64,000 bases of DNA from CAVQHY01 sp963712465 (GCA_963712465.1 CAVQHY010000004.1:620001-684000), one strand, 5' to 3'. Shown: positions 43,360 to 52,253, counted from the stretch's first letter. Numbers and translations are program-made. Notes: a model not told the origin generated them from the sequence alone.

Positions 43360-45329
43360 CAGGTTACGCGCCAGTCGAAGGAGACGACCTCGGTCTCGCC
43401 CTCGAATCCCTTCAGCGACACCGGGCGAGGATCGGAGACGGCGAAGCGCGTGCCGCCGGCAACGGTGTCGATGCTCGCCACGATCTCACCGCCCTGCGCG
43501 AGCGCGCCCACCCGTGCGGCGGCGTGGACGCCGCGTCCCTCGTAGTCGCCGTCCTTCGAGGTCGCATCGGCGGTGTGGAGGCCGATGCGGATGTCGAACG
43601 GCAAGCCGGAGTCATCCAGCATGCGCTGGATCGCGACTGCGGCCTCGACCGCCGCCGCCGGCGTGTCGAACGCGGCGAAGAAGCCGTCGCCGATCGTCTT
43701 CACGACCTCGCCTCCGCCGTCGCCGATGCCGGCTTCGACGATCTCGTTGTGCTTTCGCAGGAGCCGGCGCCACTTGTCCTCGCTGAGCTCGCCGGCCCAC
43801 TTCGTCGAGTCGACGATGTCGGTGAACATGAACGTGCGCGTCGTCTGCCTGCCGGTGTCGACCCCGAGCAGCTCGGCGGTCCGCTCGGCGTCGAGAACCG
43901 CCCCGAGGCTCTCGAAGCGGGCGCGCGCCGCGCGTAGCTCCCGGTCGGCCGCGTCGTCGTCGCCGGCGGCGCGGTAGGCGCGTGCCAGCCACAGTCGGGC
44001 GCGGGCGGCCTCGTAGGGAGCATCCACCTCGTCGTGCCAGCGCCTGAACGCGGTGCGCAGGCAGTTCAGGGCGTCATCGACCTTGCCGTCTGCGAGGGTC
44101 ACGGCTCCGGTTGCCCAGGCGGCGCGGGCCGCGAGCGCGGACGTCTCGTGCGTCCGGGCGACCTCGGCGAGCTCGTCCTTCGCCGAGCGGGCGCGCTCGA
44201 CGTCCCCTCCGGCGAGCGCGATCTCCACCTGCGCGGGAAGCATGCGGGCTCGCGTCAGCGGGAGGAGCGTGTCGTCGGCGAGCGCGAGGCGGATCGAGCG
44301 CTCCGCGACGTCGGTCTTCCCCTGCGCGAGTCGCAGGAGCGCGAGCCCCGGCTGTGGATCGCGGCCGAACTCGTGCGCCTGGTCGAAGGCTTGCTCGGCC
44401 TCCGGGATCCGCCCGAGCCGCAGGTTGATCTCGCCGACCTCGTAGAACGCCTCGCCGGCGATGCGCGGATTGAACGCGCGCAGGTCCTCGACCGCGTGCT
44501 GAGCCTCCTGCGCGGCCTCCGCGAACTGTCCCCGGTGGCGGAGCACCTCGGCGCGGTTGACCCTGCAGAGGCCCGGGAACCCCTTCGTCGCCCCCTCCGA
44601 CTCGCACAGCTCCGTCGCCACGTCCGTCCACTCGAACGCCCGCCCGTAGTCGGCGCGCGCGCGGCAGACGCCAATCGTGTTGCAGTAGACGACGAGGGCA
44701 TCGTAGGGGTCGAGCTCTCCGGCGGCCGCAGCCGCGCTCGCCGTGTCGAGCAGGCCGAGCCCCTTCTCCACCTCACCCTTCTCGACGAGCGCAACCCCCT
44801 GGCGCTGGATGCCGATGATCTCGAGATTGCGATCGCCGAACTCGCGGCCGAGCCGCTCGGCCTCGCTGCCGAAGGCGATGACCGCATCGAGGTCTCCCTT
44901 GCCTAGTGCGATCAGCGCCTTCTGGACGGCCAGCCAGCCGTGCTCCGGCGTCTCGTCGGGCTCCTGGTCGAGCAGCCGCTCGGCCTGTCCGAGCCACCCC
45001 CCGGCGCGCGACCTCTGCATGAGCATGCCGTAGTGATGGGCGAGCGTCGTGGCGAGGAACGCGGCGCGGCGGCGATTGCCCGCCTTCAGATGCGCCGCGA
45101 AGGCGCGCTCCATCACGGGCATTCCCGCCTGGGAGTTCGCGCTCCACATCGCCGTCTGGGCGTACAGCTCGAGATCGTCCGCCGACAGCTCGGACGTTCG
45201 ATCGGCCTCGGCGATCAGATCGAAGGCGGCCTTCCAGTCCCGTCGCTCGGCTGCCGCGCGCCCCGACTCGAGTGGGTCAGCGAGTTGTGTCAACCCTCTG
45301 ATTGTACGGCGGGCCATCCCTGCCTTCAT
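43359..45329 (-). CDS. TPR protein with C-terminal adenylate/guanylate cyclase domain
   Basis: The 656-aa product has a long TPR-like array (for example GRAAAERRDWKAAFDLIAEA and EVLRHRGQFAEAAQEAQHAV) and a class III cyclase domain at about 485-640: RTFMFTDIVDSTKWAGEL with the metal-binding Asp, EVVKTIGDGFFAAFDTPAAA with the second Asp, and GRGVHAAARVGALAQGGEIV. The last motif lacks the usual Asn of NxAAR (His here), so catalytic competence should be checked. The N-terminal half is related to the LuxR/TPR proteins of 28-34 kb. An alternative start is ATG 45317 with a better ribosome-binding site. It is divergent from valS. Confidence 0.88.
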   Translation of the reverse strand: MKAGMARRTIRGLTQLADPLESGRAAAERRDWKAAFDLIAEADRTSELSADDLELYAQTAMWSANSQAGMPVMERAFAAHLKAGNRRRAAFLATTLAHHYGMLMQRSRAGGWLGQAERLLDQEPDETPEHGWLAVQKALIALGKGDLDAVIAFGSEAERLGREFGDRNLEIIGIQRQGVALVEKGEVEKGLGLLDTASAAAAAGELDPYDALVVYCNTIGVCRARADYGRAFEWTDVATELCESEGATKGFPGLCRVNRAEVLRHRGQFAEAAQEAQHAVEDLRAFNPRIAGEAFYEVGEINLRLGRIPEAEQAFDQAHEFGRDPQPGLALLRLAQGKTDVAERSIRLALADDTLLPLTRARMLPAQVEIALAGGDVERARSAKDELAEVARTHETSALAARAAWATGAVTLADGKVDDALNCLRTAFRRWHDEVDAPYEAARARLWLARAYRAAGDDDAADRELRAARARFESLGAVLDAERTAELLGVDTGRQTTRTFMFTDIVDSTKWAGELSEDKWRRLLRKHNEIVEAGIGDGGGEVVKTIGDGFFAAFDTPAAAVEAAVAIQRMLDDSGLPFDIRIGLHTADATSKDGDYEGRGVHAAARVGALAQGGEIVASIDTVAGGTRFAVSDPRPVSLKGFEGETEVVSFDWRVT

Positions 45330-45334
45330 AGAAT
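45329..45334 (+). promoter_or_regulatory. -10 hexamer TAGAAT for valS
   Basis: It ends 9 nt before the ATG at 45344, implying a very short or absent leader. A TTGTAC at 45302-45307 is too far away to be a standard -35. Confidence 0.45.
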
Positions 45335-45343
45335 CCGTGGCCG

Positions 45344-47814
45344 ATGGATCCCCTTTACAAGCCTGAAGGCGTCGAGGAGCGCTGGCAGCGTGCCTGGGAG
45401 GGGGAGGGTCTCTACGCGGCCGATCCGGACTCCTCGCGCGAGAGCTACATGATCGCCGTCCCGCCCCCGAACGTCACCGGGGCGCTGCACATGGGACATG
45501 CCCTCAACGGGACGATCCAGGACTGTCTGATCCGATGGCACCGGATGCGGGGCTTCAACGCCCTCTGGCAGCCCGGCTACGACCACGCCGGGATCGGGAC
45601 GCAGGTCGTCGTCGAGAAGGAGCTCGCGAAGGAGGGCCTGACGCGGCACGACCTCGGCCGGGAGGCGTTCGTCGCGCGCACGTGGGAGTGGCTCGAGACC
45701 TACGGCAAGGTGATCATCGGCCAGTACAGGCGCCTCGGCGCGTCGCTCGACTATCGCCGGGAGCGCTTCACGATGGACGAGGGCTACGTGCGCGCGGTGA
45801 TGACGTTCTTCGTCCACCTGTACGAGCGGGGCTTCGTCGGCCGCGACAACCGGATGATCAACTGGTGCCCGCGCTGCGCGACCGGAATCTCCGACCTCGA
45901 GGTTCATCACCACGACGTCGACGACCGGATGGTCTTTGCACGCTATCCCGCGGCTCGCGGATCGGAGTTCGTGACCGTCGCCACCGTGCGTCCGGCCACC
46001 ATCCTCGCCGACGTCGCGGTTGCCGTGCACCCCGACGACGAGCGCTACCGCGACCTCGTCGGTCGGGAGGTGATCGTGCCGGTCGTCGAGCGGCGCGTTC
46101 CGGTGATCGCCGACGAGCGGGTCGACCCGGACTTCGGGACGGGCGCCCTCAAGGTCACGCCCGGCCACGATCCGATCGACTTCGAGATCGGCCGCGCACA
46201 CGGCCTGCCCGAGCCGATGGTGATCGGGCTCGACGGCCTCATGAACGGCGAGGTACCCGGGTTCGAGGGCCTGAGCCAGGAGGAGGCGGGCGACCGGGTC
46301 GTTGCCTGGCTCGAGGAGCACGGACAGCTCGAGAAGGTCGAGCCCTACCGCCACGCGGTCGGCCACTGCGAGCGTTGCGGCTCCCGGATCGAGCCGCTCG
46401 TCTCCGAGCAGTGGTTCTGCGACATGACCGAGCTGGCAAGGCCCGCGATCGAGGCGATCCGCTCGGGACGCGTCCGGTTCACGCCGCCCGATCCACGGCG
46501 ACGTCGCGCTCGGGTGGCTCGAATCGATCCGCCCCTGGAACATCTCGCGCCAGCTCTGGTGGGGACACCAGATCCCGGTCTGGTACTGCGGCTGCGGCGA
46601 GACGATCGTCTCCGTCGACGCTCCCGACCGCTGCGACGCGTGCGGCGATCACGAGCTTCGCCGCGACGACGACGTGCTCGACACCTGGTTCTCGTCGGCG
46701 CTCTGGCCGTTCGCGACGCTGGGCTGGCCCGAGCAGACGCCCGACCTCGCGGCCTTCTACCCGGGCGTCGTCAACTCGACGGCGCGCGAGATCATCTTCC
46801 TCTGGGTCAACCGGATGATCATGGCCGGGCTGGAGCTGATGGGCGACGATCCCGTTTCGCGACGTGATCATCCACTCGACCGTGCTGGCGCCCGACGGCC
46901 GCCGCATGTCGAAGAGCCTCGGAACCGGGATCGACCCGCTCGACGTGATCGGCGAGCATGGCGCGGACGCGACCCGCTACGGATTGCTGAAGATGTCGTC
47001 GACCCAGGACGTGCGCTTCTCCTACGGCGCCGTCGAGGAGGGGCGCAAGCTCGCGAACAAGCTCTGGAACGTAAGCCGGCTTCTGTTGCAAGCCGCAGAA
47101 GCCGAAGAGGTCGAGGCGCGGCCGAAGTCGCTCGAGGAGCGCTGGATTCTCGCCCGGCTCGACGCCGTTCGTGACGAGGTCGACGAGCACCTCGCCGCGT
47201 ATCGCTTCTCCCCGGCCGTCGACGCTCTCTACCACCTGACGTTCGACGACTTCTGCGACTGGTACGCGGAGGCAATCAAGCCCCGGCTCTGGGAGGGCGA
47301 CGCCGATGCCGTCGCCACCGCGCTCGCAGCCCTCGAGCGTCTGCTCGCGCTCCTCCATCCGGTGATGCCGCACGTGACCGAGGAGATCTGGTCGAACCTC
47401 CCCGCGCGGCAGAGCCGGCTGATCGTCGCGCCGTGGCCCGAGGCCGACCGCTCTCATGCGGACTCCCTCCGCGCGCTCGAGCCGATCAAGGATGCGGCGG
47501 CCATCTACCGCAGGAGCGGCGTGCGCGTGGCGCTCGAGGGCGACGACCTGCGGATCTTCGAGGCCGTCGTGAAGGCGGCCCGAAAGGATGCTCGAGCTTC
47601 CGCTCCACCTGCCTCCGCCACCGCGCTCTCTGCGCCCCCATCGCTCGAGAAGGAAGTCGAGCGCCTCGAGAAAGAAGTCGCCCGTGCCGAGGGGTTGCTG
47701 GCCAATGAGAGCTTCGTCGCGAACGCGCCCGATGAGGTGGTCGAGGCCGAGCGGGAGAAGCTCGCCCGTTATCAGCGCGAGCTCGATGCCCTTCGAGCGT
47801 CCAGGGTGGCGTAG
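45344..47814 (+). CDS. valS: Valyl-tRNA synthetase, two +1 frameshifts
   Basis: ValRS charges tRNA-Val and edits mischarged Thr. The class I HIGH motif (ALHMGHAL), the editing domain (ATVRPATILADVAVAVHPDD), RPWNISRQLWWGHQIPVWYC, DDDVLDTWFSSALWPFATLG, the KMSKS motif (RRMSKSLGTGIDP) and the C-terminal coiled arm (LEKEVERLEKEVARAEGLL) are all present. They are in three frames: one base must be skipped at 46490 (after CCC in TPP-IHGDV) and one at 46854 (after CCC in GDDP-FRDV). The corrected length is 822 aa, normal. Because ValRS is essential, the breaks mean sequence error or recoding unless a second copy exists. Confidence 0.88.
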
Positions 47815-47823
47815 GGGCGAGGC

Positions 47824-48954
47824 ATGCCTCGCCGGCGAACGACCTCCGCCGTCGAATGGATCGAATCCCTGTCCCCCTGGCCGGAAGAGGGGTTCGGGCT
47901 CGGCCGGATGCGCGCGCTGCTCGACCGGCTCGGCGAACCGCAGCTCGCCTACCCGTCGATCCACGTCGTCGGCACGAACGGCAAGGGGACGACCACGCGG
48001 ACGATCGAGGAGACGCTCGCCCGCGAAGGTCTGCGTGTCGGCGGCTACTACTCGCCGCACGTCGTCGGCTGGTCCGAGCGGATTCGCGTGCTTGGCGGCG
48101 ACGCGGACTTCGAGCGCGCCGTCGAGCGCATCCGTCCGGCCGCCGAGGCCGAGGGTGCCACCCAGTTCGAGGCGCTCACGGCGGCTGCGCTGGCGGAGTT
48201 CGCCGAGGTGGGCGTCGACGTCGCCGCGGTCGAGGCAGGCCTCGGTGGACGATACGACGCGACCAACGTCCTGCGCTCGCCGGTGCAGGTGCTGACGAAC
48301 GTCGCGCTCGACCACGCGGAGGTGCTCGGCGACACGCGGGAGGCGATCGCGCGCGAGAAGCTGGCCGTCGTCCAGCCGGGTGCCACCGTCGGCGTCGGCG
48401 AGCCGGAGTGGGAGCCGCTCGCCCGGGAGCTCGGCGCCGGCCGGGTGCTCGTCGAGCCGCGCGGCAACCGGGCGCTCGGAGGCGTCGCCGCGTCGGCGTT
48501 TCTCGGCCGTTCGGTCGAGCCGGCAGAGGTCTCCCTCCCGGGAAGGCTGGAACGCCGTGGCAGCGAGATCTGGGACGGCGCGCACAACCCGGAGGGCGTG
48601 CGCTGGCTGCTCGAGCGTTTGCCTCCGGGTGACTACGTCCTCGTCGCCTCGATTCTCGCGCACAAGCGCGCGGACGAGATGCTCGCCCTCTTCGCGCGCG
48701 CCGCCTCACGTCTAGTCGCGACGTCGTCGCCGAACCCGCGCGCGCTATCGGCGGAGGAGCTCGCCGAACGGGCGCGAACATCGTTCCGTCATGTCGAGGT
48801 GGAGCCGAACCCTGTCGCTGCGCTCGAGCGCGCGCGAGCCCTCGCCGGCACGCACGGCCGCGTCCTCGTCTCGGGCTCCTTCTACCTTCTCGCCGAGCTC
48901 GCCCCCGTCCGGGGTGACGACGTACCATCATGGGAAAGATCGGCGAGCATCTGA
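47824..48954 (+). CDS. folC: Folylpolyglutamate/dihydrofolate synthase
   Basis: The 376-aa Mur-ligase family enzyme adds glutamate to folates. It has the P-loop VVGTNGKGTTTRTIEETLA (about residue 48), YYSPHVVGWSERIRVLG, VEAGLGGRYDATNVL, TNVALDHAEVLGDT and the C-terminal domain DGAHNPEGVRWLLERLPP. It is slightly short for the family (usually about 420-450), mainly in the C-terminal domain. It follows valS by 9 nt, the common actinobacterial order. Confidence 0.93.
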   Translation: MPRRRTTSAVEWIESLSPWPEEGFGLGRMRALLDRLGEPQLAYPSIHVVGTNGKGTTTRTIEETLAREGLRVGGYYSPHVVGWSERIRVLGGDADFERAVERIRPAAEAEGATQFEALTAAALAEFAEVGVDVAAVEAGLGGRYDATNVLRSPVQVLTNVALDHAEVLGDTREAIAREKLAVVQPGATVGVGEPEWEPLARELGAGRVLVEPRGNRALGGVAASAFLGRSVEPAEVSLPGRLERRGSEIWDGAHNPEGVRWLLERLPPGDYVLVASILAHKRADEMLALFARAASRLVATSSPNPRALSAEELAERARTSFRHVEVEPNPVAALERARALAGTHGRVLVSGSFYLLAELAPVRGDDVPSWERSASI

Positions 48955-49043
48955 GCGTCTTCGCGCTCGTCGCGATCGTGCTGGTTGCGATCGTGGCGCT
49001 CGCGTTCGGCGCCGGGTGGTTCGTCGGCAAGATTCTCCTGTGA
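48930..49043 (+). CDS. 37-aa single-TM microprotein
   Basis: An ATG inside the last codons of folC opens a frame that reads MGKIGEHLSVFALVAIVLVA, a continuous hydrophobic helix, then a short basic end. It overlaps folC by 25 nt and stops 4 nt before the next ATG. Continuous spacing with its neighbours and a clean TM support it as real. No family recognised. Confidence 0.5.
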   Translation: MGKIGEHLSVFALVAIVLVAIVALAFGAGWFVGKILL

Positions 49044-49047
49044 GGCG

Positions 49048-49566
49048 ATGACCGCGCTCCTGCTCCAGACGACCACCGACTCCGGCGACGACCTGCTCCA
49101 GTCGGTCAAGGACGCGTTCGACTCCCCGTACTGGACGGTCGCGCGCAACGTGGCGCTGTTTCTGCTCGTCGTGTTCTGGCTCGCCTCGGCCTACTGGGTC
49201 TACAAGGACGCGCGCCGGCGGATCGAGGACCCTTGGCTGCTCGCGATGGCCGTAGCGCTCGGCGTCTTCCCGCCCTTCATCGGGCCGCTGCTGTACCTGT
49301 TCTTCCGGCCGCCGGAATACCTCGACGAGGTGCACGAGCGGGAGCTCGAGATCAAGGCGATGGAGGAGACTCTGCATCAGGGAGAGCGCTGCCCGGTGTG
49401 CCGCGCTGAGATCGAGCCGAGCTTCCTCTCCTGCCCGATCTGCACGACGAAGCTGCGCGCCGCCTGCTACCGCTGCCGGCAGCCGCTCGACCCGCTCTGG
49501 CAGATCTGCCCCTACTGCGAGACACCGGTCGACCTGCCCCGCGCCGTCGGCGACGCCGCAGGCTAA
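49048..49566 (+). CDS. Membrane protein with C-terminal zinc ribbons
   Basis: The 172-aa protein has two TMs (about 37-54 and 69-88, the second ending PFIGPLLYLFFRPPEYLDE) followed by a cytoplasmic double zinc ribbon: CPVCRAEIEPSFLSCPIC and CYRCRQPLDPLWQICPYC. The four pairs of Cys-x-x-Cys would bind two zinc ions. Similar proteins are common near folC in these lineages; the function is unknown. Confidence 0.8.
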   Translation: MTALLLQTTTDSGDDLLQSVKDAFDSPYWTVARNVALFLLVVFWLASAYWVYKDARRRIEDPWLLAMAVALGVFPPFIGPLLYLFFRPPEYLDEVHERELEIKAMEETLHQGERCPVCRAEIEPSFLSCPICTTKLRAACYRCRQPLDPLWQICPYCETPVDLPRAVGDAAG

Positions 49567-49589
49567 TAGGGGTCACGTCCGGGAGCCGG

Positions 49590-49595
49590 TACTCT
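49590..49595 (+). promoter_or_regulatory. -10 hexamer TACTCT for the 49605 gene and ndk
   Basis: It ends 9 nt before the ATG at 49605, the same spacing as in valS, mreB, mreC and tig. Confidence 0.4.
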
Positions 49596-49604
49596 TGAGC
49601 GCCG

Positions 49605-49772
49605 ATGGCGGTGGCGGACGTCGCGACGGCGTACACGGTGTTCTTCGTGCTCGTGCTCGTCTTCGTGTGGGTCGCGCTCGGCGTCGTGGTGTGGATCTTC
49701 TGGCGCGCCAAGAGGCGCGACGACGCAAGGCGGAAGGAGCTCGAGCAGTGGCGGAACGCACCCTCGTCCTGA
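49605..49772 (+). CDS. 55-aa single-TM protein overlapping ndk
   Basis: The frame reads a short start, one long TM (about residues 10-32) and a strongly charged tail (RAKRRDDARRKELEQWRNAP). It overlaps the beginning of ndk by 25 nt. The AAGGAG used by ndk lies within its codons. This mirrors the folC/37-aa overlap just upstream. It has no recognised family. Confidence 0.55.
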   Translation: MAVADVATAYTVFFVLVLVFVWVALGVVVWIFWRAKRRDDARRKELEQWRNAPSS

Positions 49773-50164
49773 TCAAACCCGATGCGGTCGGGCGGAAGCT
49801 CGCCGGCGAGATCCTCGCGCGGTTCGAGCGTCGAGGCCTCGAGATCAGGGCGGCAAGCTTCCGTCGGGCCGACCGCACGCTCGCCGAGCAGCATTACGCC
49901 GAGCACACGGAGAAGCCGTTCTTCGGCGAGCTCGTCGAGTTCATCACGTCGGCACCGACGCTCGCGTTCGTGCTCGAGGGCGAGGGTGCGATCGCGGTCG
50001 TGAGGACGACGATGGGCGCGACGAACCCGGCGAGCGCCGCGCCGGGAACGATTCGCGGCGACCTCGCGCTCTCGATGCCGGACAACCTCGTGCACGGCTC
50101 CGACTCCCCCGAGTCCGCAGAGCGCGAGATCGCGCTCTGGTTCGGCGCCGATGAGCTCGTCTGA
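49748..50164 (+). CDS. ndk: Nucleoside diphosphate kinase
   Basis: The 138-aa enzyme transfers phosphate from ATP to other NDPs. It begins AERTLVLIKPDAVGRKLAG and includes the GATNPASAAPGTIRGDLALS segment and the catalytic His in DNLVHGSDSPESAEREI. GTG 49748 is the start, with AAGGAG 8 nt upstream. Confidence 0.96.
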   Translation: MAERTLVLIKPDAVGRKLAGEILARFERRGLEIRAASFRRADRTLAEQHYAEHTEKPFFGELVEFITSAPTLAFVLEGEGAIAVVRTTMGATNPASAAPGTIRGDLALSMPDNLVHGSDSPESAEREIALWFGADELV

Positions 50165-50912
50165 CGACGTCGCGAGCAACCGCGAGCTCTGGACACGGCT
50201 GAACGCCGAGTACACCGATGAGCAGGCGCGCCGCGCCTGGGCGGACGAGGAGATCAGCTGGGGGGTCTGGGGCGTCCCCGAGCGCGAGCTCGGAGCACTC
50301 GGTGAGGTCGCCGGCCTCGACGTGATCGAGCTCGGCTGCGGCACCGCGTATTTCTCGTCCTGGCTCGCACGCCGCGGGGCGCGCCCGGTCGGGGTCGACA
50401 TCACCCCCGCCCAGCTCGAGACCGCCCGTCGCTGCCAGCAGGAGTTCGGTCTCGAGTTTCCGCTCATCGAGGCGAGCGCCGAGGAGGTGCCGCTGCGGGA
50501 CGCGAGCTTCGACCTCGCCGTGTCCGAGTACGGCGCGAGCATCTGGTGCGACCCCGACCGGTGGATTCCGGAGGCGGCACGCCTCCTGAGGCCCGGCGGG
50601 CGTCTGGTCTTCCTGCGCAACTCGACCCTCGTGGTGCTCTGCTGGCCCGACGACGGCCCGGCCGGCGATCGGCTGCTGCGACCGCAGTTCGGCATGCACC
50701 GGTTCGAGTGGCCGGAGGGCGGCGTCGAATACCAGCTCGGCCACGGCGACTGGATCCGCGTCCTGCGCGCGAACGGATTCGAGATCGAGGATCTGATCGA
50801 GCTCCGGGCCCCGCCGGACGCGACGGATCATCCGTACTACGACGAGGTCCCGGCCGAGTGGGCCAAGCGCTGGCCGTCCGAGGAGATCTGGGTCGTTCGC
50901 AAGCCCGCGTGA
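50151..50912 (+). CDS. Class I SAM-dependent methyltransferase
   Basis: The 253-aa protein overlaps the end of ndk by 14 nt. It has motif I DVIELGCGTAYFSSWLARRG (SAM-binding Gly-x-Gly-x), motif II VGVDITPAQLE, the acidic loop ASAEEVPLRDASFDLAVSE and motif III RLLRPGGRLVFLRNS. This is the UbiE/type 11 layout; the methyl acceptor is unknown. Its last 76 nt lie under the 3' end of the convergent RAYT gene. Confidence 0.9.
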   Translation: MSSSDDVASNRELWTRLNAEYTDEQARRAWADEEISWGVWGVPERELGALGEVAGLDVIELGCGTAYFSSWLARRGARPVGVDITPAQLETARRCQQEFGLEFPLIEASAEEVPLRDASFDLAVSEYGASIWCDPDRWIPEAARLLRPGGRLVFLRNSTLVVLCWPDDGPAGDRLLRPQFGMHRFEWPEGGVEYQLGHGDWIRVLRANGFEIEDLIELRAPPDATDHPYYDEVPAEWAKRWPSEEIWVVRKPA

Positions 50913-51529
50913 GTCCCCTCCCGGAGACATGTCCCGGGGCCTGTCCCCGCGACATGTCCCATCCGTACGGTGTCCTGGCTCTCGGCTTCCGTGGCCACGT
51001 ACGATCGGTAGGCGGCTCGCGCACGATCGTTGGCTGCGCCGAAGTAGCCGAGGAGCCAGTCGACGGTGAGCAGGGGCGCAGGAGCGACGAGGCCGGCGAT
51101 CGCGCGGTGGCTGCTCCAGCGCCAATGCTCGGCTCGATCGCAAAGGCCGGCGCGCACCGGGTTCAGCACCACGTACCGAGCAAGCGCAAGCATGTGCCAG
51201 TCACTCTCGACGAGAACGGAGTGGAACCGGTCCTGGAACAGGTGCCCATCGAGCTCGTGCCGACGGTTGAACCGCTGGGCGTACACACCGTTCAGCCGAT
51301 GCATGCCGGTCGACAGATTCGCCTCGGGGGTCTCGACGACCGCGTGGTAGTGATTGTCCATCAGACAGTAGGCGTGACAGCGCCATTTACACCGTTGCAC
51401 TACCTGTCCGAACACGCGGAGAAACTGCTCGCGATCTCGGCTGTCGACGAAGATCTCCTGTCGCCTGTTGCCCCGAGAGGTGACATGGAAGATACCTCCG
51501 GCAGTGCTGAGGCGGGGGCGTCTTGCCAT
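50837..51529 (-). mobile_element. REP-associated tyrosine transposase (RAYT, IS200-like)
   Basis: The 230-aa product begins MARRPRLSTAGGIFHVTSRG and has the HUH motif in CLMDNHYHAVVETPEANLS and the nucleophilic Tyr in LARYVVLNPVRAGL (about residue 125). RAYTs cut and move single-stranded REP palindromes and are vertically inherited rather than freely jumping. The C-terminal 40 residues run through one REP and the convergent methyltransferase end, so the natural stop may have been lost. REP-like palindromes lie at 50927-50957 and 51606-51636. Confidence 0.88.
50927..50957. repeat. REP palindrome downstream of RAYT
   Basis: ACATGTCCCGGGG pairs with CCCCGCGACATGT around a CCTGT loop, 12 of 13 pairs. 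It shares its first 13 nt exactly with the palindrome on the other side of the RAYT gene. Confidence 0.8.
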
Positions 51530-51605
51530 TCGACCACGGTACGCATTGACGTCGCCGGGGACGGCTGGCGCGCGGCACTCGCGACGGTTTTGACGACGTC
51601 CTTCG

Positions 51606-51636
51606 ACATGTCCCGGGGACAGGCCCGGGGGCATGG
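51606..51636. repeat. REP palindrome upstream of RAYT
   Basis: It starts with the same ACATGTCCCGGGG as the other copy, with a less perfect second arm (CCCGGGGGCATGG) and an ACAGG loop. It lies in the RAYT promoter region, just before maf. Confidence 0.7.
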
Positions 51637-51642
51637 CTCGCA

Positions 51643-52248
51643 GTGACACGCCCGAGCGGTGAACCACGGCACGGGCCAGGCGGGCTCGTCCTCGCTTCGA
51701 CGTCGCCGCAGCGGCGTGCCATCCTCGCCCAGCTCCGGATCCCGTTCCGGCTCGCCGAGCCGGCATACGCCGAGGACGACCCTCCCGACGCGGATCCCGT
51801 CGAGCTCGTGCGTGAGCACGCGCGTGGGAAAGCGCGTTCGGTCGACGCCGCGGGCGGGGTCGTGCTCGGCGTCGACACGACGGTCGTACTCGACGGGCGG
51901 AGCTTCGGCAAGCCCGTAGACATGACCGATGCGGCGCGGATGCTCACGGCGCTCGCAGGCCAGACCCACGAGGTCGTCTCCGGCCTCTGTCTTCGCGGGC
52001 CCGACTGGGAGGAGGTAGGGCACGACACGACTCGGGTCGCCTTCCGGGCTCTGACGAAGCAGGACGTCGCGAGCCACCTCGCCCTCGGCGAGTGGCAGGG
52101 ACGTGCGGGCGCCTACGCGATCCAGGGCGCCGGCGCGGCTCTCGTCGAGCGCATCGAAGGCGACTACCTAAATGTCGTCGGGCTCCCCGGCGCGCTGCTG
52201 GTGCGGCTCCTCGCCGTGCGGTGTCCCGGGGCGTACCGCTTCGGCTAG
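51643..52248 (+). CDS. maf: Maf-family nucleotide pyrophosphatase
   Basis: The 201-aa enzyme hydrolyses non-canonical or methylated nucleoside triphosphates. It has the opening motif LVLASTSPQRRAILAQLRIP, the catalytic VLGVDTTVVLDGRSFGKP (Asp in VDT where AxD is usual), LTALAGQTHEVVSGLCL and the end RAGAYAIQGAGAALVERIEG, DYLNVVGLP. A GTG at 51643 is the likely start. The segment lies between the RAYT/REP insertion and mreB. Confidence 0.9.
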   Translation: MTRPSGEPRHGPGGLVLASTSPQRRAILAQLRIPFRLAEPAYAEDDPPDADPVELVREHARGKARSVDAAGGVVLGVDTTVVLDGRSFGKPVDMTDAARMLTALAGQTHEVVSGLCLRGPDWEEVGHDTTRVAFRALTKQDVASHLALGEWQGRAGAYAIQGAGAALVERIEGDYLNVVGLPGALLVRLLAVRCPGAYRFG

Positions 52249-52253
52249 GGCGG

